From the NCBI GenBank assembly GCA_024509875.1, contig JAMPIV010012433.1, forward strand, positions 62,001-126,000: 64,000 nt of DNA, written 5' to 3'. The stretch's first letter is position 1, and every line of letters begins with the position of its first letter. A program made the position numbers and the translations under genes. A model generated the notes under the pieces. The model made no database searches. It was not told the DNA's origin and saw only the letters and a program-made list of their open reading frames with translations. This DNA comes from Oreohelix idahoensis (taxonomy: Eukaryota > Mollusca > Gastropoda > Stylommatophora > Oreohelicidae). Positions 1 through 9,800 of this stretch are shown here, piece after piece.

Positions 1-609
1 ATGAATAAACATCATTATGCAAGCTTCAGCCCGGGCTCATGACAGGACAACTATTGTATTGCCCAGCGAATGAACATAATGAGAGACTTTATTTCTGTTT
101 TAATGTTCCTTAAGATGCATGGAATAACCTCTGAAGCTGGTTCCTTTACACTTCATGTGCCCTTGCAGTAGTGATTCGTGTAGCTATTTGTTTTGACACT
201 GGTATTCACAATAATGACATCACTATCTCCATTTATGGGTCATTTAAATTTTATTCATCTGTTATGTATTTAACTTACTTGTCGCTTTTTTTCTCTTTTT
301 GTTTTCATTTGTTTGTCACTGCCAAAGTCCTTGTGACTGTTACATGGCAGTTTTCTTTGTCCTGGCAAAATGCATTGTCTACTTCCATTTACCCTGCCAT
401 TTAGCAAATTTGTTTTACATCATAATAACGTCAGCTCAATGCATAATCTTTCTCATTTATGTTGTGTGACATGCTTGGTATGATGCAGTGTTACTATTCT
501 ATCTCTTCACAATATTGGAGTGCAATATGCAAACTGGATTTCTAGTCTGAAATGAAACCATTGAAAGTTCACTCATGAAATAACTAAAGCTACTTTCTCA
601 ATAGACAGA
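1..609. other. Left edge, no gene recognised
   Basis: AT-rich sequence with only short open frames and no recognisable domain. It ends at the target-site duplication of the LINE-A insertion (610-620). It may be downstream or intergenic DNA relative to the PNKD-like gene, which is transcribed toward it. Confidence 0.5.
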
Positions 610-620
610 GTTTACTGCAT

Positions 621-3600
621 CTTCTTCTTTGATCCTTAGCCACCGACCATCAATGCAGTCAGTGGCCATCACGCCTGGTGGCGTCTTGTAGGGCAACAAC
701 AAATTGATTCCACTTTGGCTCGGTCGTGGCCATCCTTCGTACAGTGCCCCAACTCTGGTTCATTCTTTGCATCTCAGCCTCCACAGTCCTCCGCCAAGTG
801 GTTTTTGGTCGGCCTCTCTTTCGTTTTCCTTCAGGGGTCCATATTATAGCTGTTCTTGTGATGACATCGGGGTCTCTTCTGAGGACATGGCCAACCCAGC
901 TCCAGCATCTGCCAGCTATGATAGTGTGCATGTCCTCTTGCTTGCTCCGAGTAAGAAGATCTTGGTTGGTGATGGTATTCGGCCAAAAGATTCAGAGAAT
1001 TTTTCTTAGGCATGTTGTGTGAAAAGAGGATAATTTCGATATTTCCTTCTCTGTAACTCTCCAGCATTCCGCACCATAGAGAAGCACAGAAAGCACACAG
1101 CTCTGACATAATCTTAATTTTGTGCTTGTGCTGTACTGAGATGACTTCCAGATGTTTAGACTAAAAAAGGCTGTTCTTGCTTTGTTCATTCTGTTATTGA
1201 TGCCTTTGCTTGCTCCGCCGTCTGGTGTTACTATGCATCCTAGGTATGTGAAGGTGTCTGTTCCAGTTGCTGATTCCTTACTGATATGGGCTCAGGGTTG
1301 CTCACATTGAGTGTCATGACCTCTGTCTTCTTTAGATTGATGTTCAAGCCCACCTGCTGGCTATACTTATTAAGTCTGTCCGTGTTTTCCTGGATGTGTT
1401 GATGTGAATGTGCTAGTAGTGCAATGTCATCTGCATATTCCAGATCTTCCAATGTAGAAAATGTAGTCCATCTTATTCCTCTTGGACTGCCCTCTGTTGT
1501 CTGGCGCATCACCCAGTCTATGACTGTTAAAAATAGAGTGGTTGATAAGGGGCATCCCTGTCGTACTCCTGTCTTCACCTAAAAAGTTAGGTTGCTCTGC
1601 CCAGCGCTACACGTAAAGTTGGCATTGAGGCTTTTTATGATTGACACTATGCAGCTTGGAATTCCATAAGCCCTCCGTATTTTCCATAAACTGTCCCTAT
1701 GTATACTGTCAAAAGCCTTTTCAAAATCAACGAAATTAATGTACATCTGTCGTTGCCATTCTGAGGGTAAATATATGATCTACACATCTTCTGTTCTTTC
1801 TAAATCCTGCTTGTTCTTTCCTCAGTTTGTGGTCTACTGCTTTTGAAATTCTCTGTATAATTATCCTGCCTAGTATTTTGCTGGGAACTGAGAGAAGAGT
1901 TATTCCTCTCCAATTATTGCAGTCTGCAAGATCTCCCTTCTTTGGCAATTTGACAATTATTCCTTTGTTCCACTCCGTTGGTGTTGTCCCTGTTTTCCAG
2001 ACTTGTGCAAGTAGTGGTTCTAATAGTTCTGCTACTAGCTCAGGGTCAGTCTTAAATAGCTCTGCATTTAAGTTATCATGGCCAGGAGCTTTTCCATTCT
2101 TTAACCATTTGATTGCTGTGATGATTTCTTCTGTTCGTGGAATGTCTGTATTAACATCTAGATCATTTTTAGCCTCAGGAACATTCAATTGTGTCTCTGG
2201 TGGTTCCTTGTTCAGAGTTTCTCTGAAACGCTCTGCCTATCTTGTTTCCTGTCCCTCTGCTGTCGTGATGAGATTTTCTTGCTTATCTTTTACTAGTGTA
2301 ATATTGTTTGCACCTCGTTTTCCGCTGATGATTATAGTTATTTTGTATACTGTGCTTTGTTCATTTCTCAGCGCTGCCTCTTCTGCCTGTCTTGTAAGAT
2401 CGTCTAGGAAATTCCTTTTGTTGGCATTTAACTTCCTTGTCCAGCTGACTGTACTGTTCGCTATATAGTTGCTTTAACCTGGGGGACTGCGCTTCTGTTT
2501 TCTTTTTCATATCCTTTCTCACCGTTACGGTGTTTAATGTTTCTGGTGTTATCCAGTCTTGCTTCTTCCTTTCCTGGAATCCCAAGCATGATTTGCTGCT
2601 TTCCTTATATATTGTTGAAATGGTGTTGAATTTCTGGTCTATATCATCAGTCAATGTCTTTTCCTGACTTTAGGCACATTGATATCACTTCTTTATATCA
2701 GCCGGAAAAGCTTTTCTGGTAAGGGGGTCCTTCAATTTGCTGATGTCAAACCTTTTCTGTGTAGTTACAGTTGGTCCAGCCGTTCTTAGTTTCACTTTCA
2801 GTTTTGCTACTACTAAATGGTGATCACTTCCCACATTCGCACCTCTTCTTACCTTCACATCTTGTAATGCATGTCTCGATCTACCGTTAACCATGATGTG
2901 GTCTATCTGGTTTCTGTCCCGACTATTTGGTGATTCCCATGTTAATTTGTGAATTTCTTTGTGTGGGAAAAGTGTTCCTCCAATGACCAGGTTGTTAATG
3001 CTAAAGAAACTTATTAATTTATCCCCATTTTCGTTTGCTGTTCCGCTGCCACATTTCCCCATTACTCTTTCATTATATGTATTGTGTGTTCCAACTTTCG
3101 CATTGAGGTCTCCCATTACTACGATAAGATCATATCTAGGTGTGTCTTCCATTTCTTTCTGCAGTTGTTGATAGAATTCATCCTTGACCTCATCATCGCT
3201 GTCATTCGTTGGTGCGTAGCATTGTATTATTGTAGTGTTGGTGAATCTCCCTCTCAATCTTATTCTTATCAGTCTGTTGTTGATGGGTTTCCATTCCAGT
3301 AATGTCCTTTCTATAGAATAATGGCTACACCTTCATTGTGCTGTCCATCCTCTCTTCCAGAGTAAAGTACTGTTTCTCCTGTTGCTGTTTTAACTTTTCC
3401 TGCTCCTGTCCATCTGCTCTCGCTTATCCCTAGAATGTGTAATCTATAGTTTCTCATTTCTGCTGTGACCTGTTTTAGTTTACCCGTCTTGTTCATTGTT
3501 CTGACATTCCAAAATCCTATTCTTGTTTCACGTTTTGCGGTCAGGACGTCTGTTTTCGTGTCAGTGGCTTCCTTTTGGCTTTCACCACTGACAGTCATAC

Positions 3601-3870
3601 GAGCCTCAGACTCCGGATTTCCGTCCCGCAGCAAAGTTTGTTCATTTGTTGTTGTTTCCATAACTTCATTTCTTTTTACATAGACAGGGGTGTCAGCCCT
3701 ATGCTAAAACCCCCAACCTGGAGGACCAGGGTGTCTGCTTTAGTCTGACCCCTGCCCGCGCAAACCTGTCCAGCTTGGTAGAACCTCCCAGGAGTAAAAC
3801 TCCAGCTGGCATAGCTCTGGGGGTAATCAGGGTATGCAAGCCGCCATACCTCGACAAGGTATTGACACCG
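621..3870 (-). mobile_element. LINE-A1: nearly full-length APE-type non-LTR retrotransposon
   Basis: A 3250-bp element flanked by a perfect 11-bp target-site duplication, gtttactgcat, at 610-620 and 3871-3881. Read on the minus strand it has a GC-richer 5' UTR of about 200 bp (3870-3662), an ORF region (3661-659), and a 3' end that closes in a GAA-type simple repeat after ctaaggatcaaag. Endonuclease motifs are close to those of CFDP2/BovB-like (RTE-type) elements, and simple-repeat tails are usual for that group. The clade call is inference. Copies A2 (10905-11969), A3 (about 39985-40930), A4 (50886-51325) and A5 (56232-56652) belong to the same family. The 5' end starts 10 bp inside the A5 start, so it is very slightly 5' truncated or variable. 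Confidence 0.93.
659..3661 (-). pseudogene. LINE-A1 endonuclease-reverse transcriptase ORF, broken
   Basis: The product would nick target DNA and copy the element RNA at the nick (target-primed reverse transcription). The start is METTTNEQTLL at 3661. The APE-type endonuclease shows RIGFWNVRTMN, GISESRWTGAG, IIQCYAPTN, VMGDLNAKVG and GSDHHLVVAKLK between 3600 and 2780. Reverse-transcriptase blocks follow: NNWRGITLLSVPSKIL and QAGFRKNRRCVDHIF (1736-2188), then [14 protein letters not shown] and [13 protein letters not shown] (1240-1578). The C-terminal tail ends in [11 protein letters not shown] at 659. The reading frame is interrupted by several frameshifts and stops (for example near 3302 and 1735), so this copy is inactive although all domains remain recognisable. 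Confidence 0.92.
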
Positions 3871-3881
3871 GTTTACTGCAT

Positions 3882-4369
3882 ACCATGAACAATTACTACA
3901 TACCATGAACAAGAAAACCAGATATAATACCTTCACTGCTTGTCAGTTTATTACAGTGGGAAAGATACATTAAAATGGACAACAATATAACATTTCACAA
4001 AAAAATTTACAGTAATGATCAATCTCCCCAAAGCACAGTAGCAGTTTATTAATAAAGGATTGAATCTGTAAATCAGAGCCAGTTAACAATGTCGATTTAC
4101 CATCCTGGTAACATGCAACTACTTGCACATAAAAATGTGTGACCAGGATCAATGACAAATTTGCCAGTTATACTTCATTATTATTTACTGGTGTAAGCCC
4201 CATTTCCTGGTGAAATTAAAGCATGCTTCTGTAAATCCAAATATCATAACTCAGTGTGCTGCAAATTTCAGTTACTTGTTTGATTATGACTTTTCCCTGC
4301 AATGTGGCACATTTTGTAGATGGTGCTCAAGTTTAAATTTGATGAGGCTAAATTTAGAATGGTCTTTTT
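3882..4369. other. Unassigned spacer
   Basis: AT-rich DNA between LINE-A1 and the first R-family repeat. It holds two close copies of a taccatgaacaa motif (about 3881-3912) next to the LINE-A target duplication. I see no coding exon. Confidence 0.4.
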
Positions 4370-4585
4370 TCTTTGTGCTCCTTGTGGAGCAACCACTGCA
4401 GTTGCCCCTTTGTAGGATGCATCCACCAAACCTTCACATGCACCAAACCTTCACATGCTCTTGCAGCAATGGTTTCTGTGGCAATGTGTTTGACATGAAA
4501 AAGTTGTGAATCCCATTTTAGTCGCTGTGTGGGTGGAGTGGTTCTACTCTTTCTTTGTCTCTTTTTGGGAACTACACAGGGGATT
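4370..4585 (+). repeat. R-family dispersed repeat, copy 1
   Basis: One of at least seven copies of a roughly 200-240 bp interspersed repeat that I call R. The shared order of blocks is: a head like gagcatggagccaccactg, then caccaagcattcacatgctc, then cagcagtggtttctgtag, then caatttgttttacatgatga, and a pyrimidine-rich end near gggaactacacagggg. This copy has the head, a duplicated accttcacatgc block, and the gggaactacacagggg end at about 4567-4582. It looks SINE- or MITE-like. I see no clear pol III boxes or terminal inverted repeats. Confidence 0.6.
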
Positions 4586-4597
4586 TAGTTATTATGT

Positions 4598-4652
4598 TGT
4601 GTGAATGTTGTTGTGTGAATGTTTGTTGTTGTGTGAATGTTTGTTGTGCTTT
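4598..4652. repeat. Short tandem repeat (gtgtgaatgtttgttgtt)
   Basis: About three imperfect copies of an 18-bp gtgtgaatgtttgttgtt-type unit lie between two R-family copies. Confidence 0.7.
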
Positions 4653-4674
4653 CATTCATCTCCTTCCTTGTTTG

Positions 4675-4870
4675 CTTCTTATGAAGTATGGAGCCATCAT
4701 TGCAGCTGACACTCCTGGCAGGAAATCTGTGTCACAGCATTGTGCTCCTGCAGCAAGGTTTGTGTAGCAATTTGGTTTCCATGGTGAGGTTGCTACCCCA
4801 CGCACCATCCTGTAGGTCACCTTTTGTAACTTGCCTGTGGGAGCAGAAGTCCTATTCTTTCTTTCTCTTC
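4675..4870 (+). repeat. R-family dispersed repeat, copy 2
   Basis: Contains the family blocks in order: tatggagccatcattgcagc, ctggcaggaaatctgtgtca, a cctgcagcaaggtttgtgtag block, gcaatttggtttccatggtg and a tcctattctttctttctctt end. It lies in tandem with copy 1 in the same orientation. Confidence 0.6.
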
Positions 4871-5204
4871 TAAAAAAAAATCCCTGAAACCACTAGAGAT
4901 ATTGTTCTTTTATCCACACTGATTTCCGCAGCTCTGCTAGAGTGATGTATCTCTACCAAACTTCCTTTGATGGCCTTAATAATTTTTTCTACATAAACAT
5001 TCAAAGTATATTAATTGTCAAAGTTTATGTATCCAAAGTAGAATCTGGTCCCATCTTAAAGGAGAACACTGTCAGCTTTATGGCTGTACCCATTCAAAAA
5101 CAATCCTTCTACCTGTTCAAAGATAAATCTTTGCACCCCATTCAACAATAACTCTCTGTATAACTAAACAATAAATCTCAAGTTTCAGTACCTCTTCAGC
5201 AGTA

Positions 5205-5275
5205 AGTCTGTACTTTTATAAATGGGCACTTGCATAGAATAGGATTGAAATGGTATGACAAGGTCATCAGTATAG
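5205..5275 (+). mobile_element. LINE-C fragment (plus strand)
   Basis: Encodes a decayed match to the LINE-C segment [13 protein letters not shown] seen intact at 38600-39470; here it reads approximately [13 protein letters not shown]. It is a small relic with no ends visible. Confidence 0.55.
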
Positions 5276-5299
5276 AACTTATGCTCAAGGTCTTTACAT

Positions 5300-5410
5300 G
5301 TCTTCATTACCTCTTTTCATTTCTATCTCCAGTTCTCTTCTCCATGTTTGTCAGTGTCCTTATGCCTCTCTTACCCTGGACATTCTAGAACAAGGATGGT
5401 CTTGACTTGC
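5300..5410 (-). mobile_element. LINE-C fragment (minus strand)
   Basis: On the minus strand this matches the LINE-C block around the [12 protein letters not shown] motif and its neighbours (ccaggacattctagaacaag region). It faces the plus-strand LINE-C pieces on either side, so the locus holds an inverted arrangement of LINE-C scraps. Confidence 0.5.
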
Positions 5411-5479
5411 AATCAAAATATTTTCTTCATTGTGTCTTGTTTCCAGCACCAGCATCTTTTCATCTCTTGATGGCAAAGG

Positions 5480-6275
5480 ACAGAAAGACTTGGCATGAAT
5501 TTGTTAGAGGCTTATGCTCCTTGTGTGTAACAATGATGATGATAATATATAGAGAACAGTTATTACAACTGTCCCATCAGTTTGTTGCAAGATTTGAATC
5601 TAGAACTTTCATTTTTATTTTTTGTGTCTCAGCAAATTACAATTCCAGTAACCCTAAGAAAGTGTCAGTTGAACAAGAGGTGAAATGAAGATACTGATGT
5701 GGGATAGTAGACAGATTGAAGAAACCTGTTGATAGCATTATAAGGCAGTCTGTGTTCTGGATCACCAGGGTCAGAGAGAGGTAGAAGGAGACCTAAAAAA
5801 AACCACTTACGTACTTGGTCATTCCCCTTCTACCATGAGGTGTAGAAGTTTGGAAGAGAGAGCGCCAGACTATCCTATCAGCTGTCTTCCTCCTGGCCTG
5901 GTTCCATTCTAGTCCTTGGTCCTTCAAAGATTGTCTAATGTTGTCCTCCCAGTGGACTCTGGGTCGTCCTGAAGGTCTGGATCACTGGCTCTTAGTTTCC
6001 CATGCTGGTCTTGGTAGCCGATCTTCTCCCATTCTGCAGACATGGCCAAACCATCTTAGTTGCGACTGTTCTTCTTGGGTCTGCAGGGGGTGGGATTTTA
6101 GGCCTTGACATATCGTCTGGTTGTGGACCATGTCTCTTCAAAAATAAAACACATGAAGGGAAATAACGACATTCCTGATAGGGATAAATAAGACATGGAA
6201 AGACCTTGAACAGACGGCACAGAAAGTCTTGGCATCAATTGTTGAAGGTCTATGCTCCTAAGGAGCTGAAAGACA
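5480..6275 (+). mobile_element. LINE-C 3' fragments, interrupted by LINE-B2
   Basis: Plus-strand reading gives DRKTWHEFVRGLCS (about 5489-5530), then KKPVDSIIRQSVFWI (about 5720-5765), then after the LINE-B2 insertion [12 protein letters not shown] and ASIVEGLCS (about 6191-6260). These are the same blocks in the same kind of order as the C-terminus of LINE-C1 (38600-39470). LINE-B2 appears to have inserted into this copy. Confidence 0.6.
5808..6137 (-). mobile_element. LINE-B2: 3' end of a B-family LINE
   Basis: About 330 bp that is nearly collinear with the 3' end of LINE-B1 (24365-24700). On the minus strand it encodes a decayed form of the [19 protein letters not shown] tail followed by a GRRGTAK-type end and a TAAG-like terminal repeat. 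It is strongly 5' truncated and sits inside LINE-C sequence. Confidence 0.8.
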
Positions 6276-6600
6276 ATGATGATGGATAGCCCTTACAATA
6301 GTTCAGAAATTATTTCTGAGGCTGATTCTCAGCCTGAATGATGAATAGCCCTTACAATAGTTCAGAAATTATTTCTGAGGCTATGATGATTCTCAACCTG
6401 AATGATGAATAGCCCTTACAATAGTTCAGATATTATTTCTGAGGCTATGATGATTCTAAACCTGAATGATGAATAGCCCTTATAATAGTTCAGATATTAT
6501 TTCTGAGGCTATGATGATTCTCAACCTGAGTGATGAATAGCCCTTACAATAGTTCAGAAATTATTTCTGAGGCTATGATGTTTCTCAACCTGAATGCTGG
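6276..6600. repeat. 64-bp tandem repeat, five copies, downstream of the PNKD-like stop
   Basis: Five head-to-tail units of about 58-64 bp. Each contains tagcccttacaatagttcag followed by a near-palindrome cagaaattatttctg that could form a short hairpin, and then a cctgaatgat end. The array stops about 30 bp past the stop codon of the PNKD-like gene at 6630, so it is either in the 3' UTR (antisense orientation) or just beyond the poly(A) site. Confidence 0.88.
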
Positions 6601-6629
6601 ATAGAAGACCGCTATCTAAATCACAAGAT

Positions 6630-6803
6630 TTATTTAAATAAGGCTTTACGCTCTCTAATTAATGCCAGAGCCCTTGCTCTAATTTCATCTGAAGGTGGAG
6701 TAAACTCTCCTGAACTGACCACACCCACAGCTCTAAGGATTGATTCTTCAGATGTACGTAGGAATGGGTTGTATGTTTTCTCTTCTCCAATTGTAGATGG
6801 ACA
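6630..6803 (-). CDS. PNKD: PNKD-like exon 11 (C-terminus and stop)
   Basis: Acceptor ctgttatttccag. Reads [17 protein letters not shown] then [11 protein letters not shown] and ends RERKALFK with TAA at 6630-6632. A possible poly(A) signal AATAAA overlaps the stop codon itself (minus strand, 6634-6629), which would give a very short 3' UTR. That is inference from sequence only. Confidence 0.95.
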   Translation of the reverse strand, partial: CPSTIGEEKTYNPFLRTSEESILRAVGVVSSGEFTPPSDEIRARALALIRERKALFK

Positions 6804-9800
6804 CTGGAAATAACAGAAAATGTCAGAAAAGCAGTTCATATTTTTTAAGGTAATAATTTTGAATTCCTAATGACACAATTAATTTTTATATGCCACCTTT
6901 TCATCCAATGATGCCTCACAAGCATTAAAATACACCTAGACTCTTTGTTACAGATGCTTATGCAAAGACTAAAAGCAATGAGTATAATACTTTTACTGAA
7001 TTAAGGAGCAGAGAGATGATGATGATTTCTGCACATGAAATATTGGTAATGACAATTATTATATATTTCCATGTCATGTCTAGAAGCCTGTAAAGGGAAG
7101 ACTAAATCCTGAACGTAGTATATGTCTAACATTTGTTTCCGTTGGCTTGATGGTAAACTCTGATCGACAATTTCTAGTCCCTCTCTTGAATTCTTATTAA
7201 CCATATTAATTTTGTCACCTTCCTTGTTTGCCTTCAACTCTTCTCTCAAACTGTCATTAAAATGGTGTCTTTTTGGTGCGTGTTCAAGACACTAATTATC
7301 TGGTGGTGATCTCTTCAGATATCTGTATTTTGCCAAACCACTGTTTCCTTTTATATCCTTGATATTCACTCCATACTTTGGTACATTCACATCTCACTAG
7401 TTGCGTGTACTGTTGTGAAAATGGCCATCACCAATGAGGCACTTTTTATTATGGGTGTTTAGCTGGTTGTGTCCTTTCATGATTCACTCTCATAGTAATG
7501 CAATGGCACCATTCAGTTGGTCACTGGTTCAATTCCGTGAGCCTATCATGTGTTTTCTAATGTCCTCTTCCTTTCTGTCTTATAAGTGCCTGTTATTTAG
7601 AAAAGAAAATTGGGCGCGCAGGGGATAACCCGTCTAACATTCTGCCATTTCCATGTTTTTCTGGTCAATTAATCTTCCATACTATATCCTTTCATTCCCA
7701 CATCTCTAAAAATGCAATTGAAGTTTTTTTTTAACAACGCAGCATTTATTACAACATCATTTAAAGGCATGCTTTCGTCGGTGAAATGTGGTACATCGCA
7801 TTAATCGGCAAGCAACAGTGATAACGTGACCATTAACAGCATCTTGATGGAATCGTTCTCCATGTTCACAGTACTTGCCAATCAGGGAAGAATCAAGAAA
7901 AAAATGGATGAGGGACATGTTTTTTTATTAAACAAACAAGCTAATAATTGGGGGGAAAAAGTAATAATAAAATAAAATAAATAAAACAATAAATAAAAAT
8001 AAATAAATTATGTATACCGACACTCACTCATGCGGTCAATCCGTCTACAATTAATCTGTATTTTGGAATGTGTCATCAATCATCAATACAAAAATTACAT
8101 AAACACATTCTTGCTTATGTCCATACATTCTTGGTGGAAAATGAAATAATAATAATAACACTATCTTACGCACTTTCTGATTACATTTTGATGTAATTAC
8201 ATTTTACAAAGTAAATAGATAAATAAATACAGGTAAATAACAGGCACTTATAAGACAGAAAGGAAGAGGACAATGCGTAATTTCTGACAATGTAAGATTA
8301 ACAGAATACCACTACAGGCGCTCACTTGGGTTCCTGAGGGTAAGAGGAAAAAAGGAAGACCAAAAGAAACACTCAGAAGAACAATAATAAGAGAAGGAAG
8401 AACGTTGGGCCTAAATAATGTGCAAGAGCTAAGAGGAGTGGCGTCACAACGAACAACCTGGAGAGCACTGGTTTCTGCCTTATGCGCCGTGTTTGGCGCT
8501 TAAAGAATTTATTATTATTACGCACTTCTGTGGCAGGAAAAGTCTTTGAGCAGTAAAAAAAAAATTCGCATTTCTAAAGTACAGTGGTATGCGGGTACAT
8601 TCTCACGACTCACATTTCTAAAGTACAGTATTATGTCAAAATACATTCTCATAACGTACATTACATTATATAATAATATTTTAAAGTGAATATAATAATG
8701 ATATTACATGGACATATAACAAATTATTCACTCACAAAAAAGAGCGGAGTAGAAAGAGAAATGTTGACCTATGGATGTGATGTTGACAGGCAAATGCTGT
8801 TTCTATGGGGGGGGTAGAGTGTAATCAGTGTTGAGGAAGTGTTTGAAAAGTGCTTTGTTAAAAGAATATTGTGTAGGTAGGCTTTTTAGCTGGTGTGGAA
8901 GGCTGTTCCATAAGTAGGCACCAGAGTAAGCTAGACTCTTTTTGAACAGGTCGATCCTAGGTTTGGGCAGACGTAACTGATGTAATTGTTGTCCCTCTCT
9001 TCTACTGGTTTGAAACAATGATCGTAGGTACGACAGGGCATTGTTAGATAGAATTGTGTGAGTCAGCTTGGCTTTGTTGTAGAGAAGACGTTTTTTTAGC
9101 GACAGTATTTTGGGTTCTTTTCCTGTCCTTGTGTGTGGCGCCGTGCGATTATCAGTGATCAGACGTACTGCTCTCTTTTGCAGGGAGTGCAGTCTCTTCG
9201 AGGTGGAAGCAGGGCAACAATCCCATAGTGTAGAGCAGTAATCTAGATGTGTCTGTATATGTGAGGTGTAGAATAATAGTCTAGTGTCTGCGTCTAAGAA
9301 ATGTTTTATGTTGGCTAGTTAGTACGTCTTTTGAGCTAAGTGTTTGGTTAAATTCCGTACATGGGAGTTCCACGTTAAGTGCCGGTCAATCGTGATCCCT
9401 AGAACTTTGTGTTCTGTTACATGTTCAATTTGTATTGATTCCGCGTGTAGCTGTAGCGATCTTTTGGTGCACTTTAGGAGTTTCTGTCTGGTGGTAATCA
9501 ACAAACAAGGAAGCCTGCATCATGGCACTTACATGCTCTTACAGTGGTTTCTGTAGCTAGTAGTTTACAAGGTGGAGTTGACAGTCCCATGTGCAACCTC
9601 GTCACCTTCATATGCCTGGTGGCAGCATTTGTCCTATACTTTCTATCTCATCGCAGACCATTATTTCCTTCCACCATTTTTGTGAAGCGTAGCTGGAAGC
9701 TGAAGTTTGCGTTATTAAGCCAAGTGTGTCATGTTGGCTGCTGTGAATCCATGTTGTTGTAGGATGTCTGTGATGTTGTCTATGCATCTACCTCTTCGTC

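Noticed and set aside
1827..2468. 213-codon plus-strand open frame
   Set aside because: Antisense shadow of the LINE-A1 reverse-transcriptase region.
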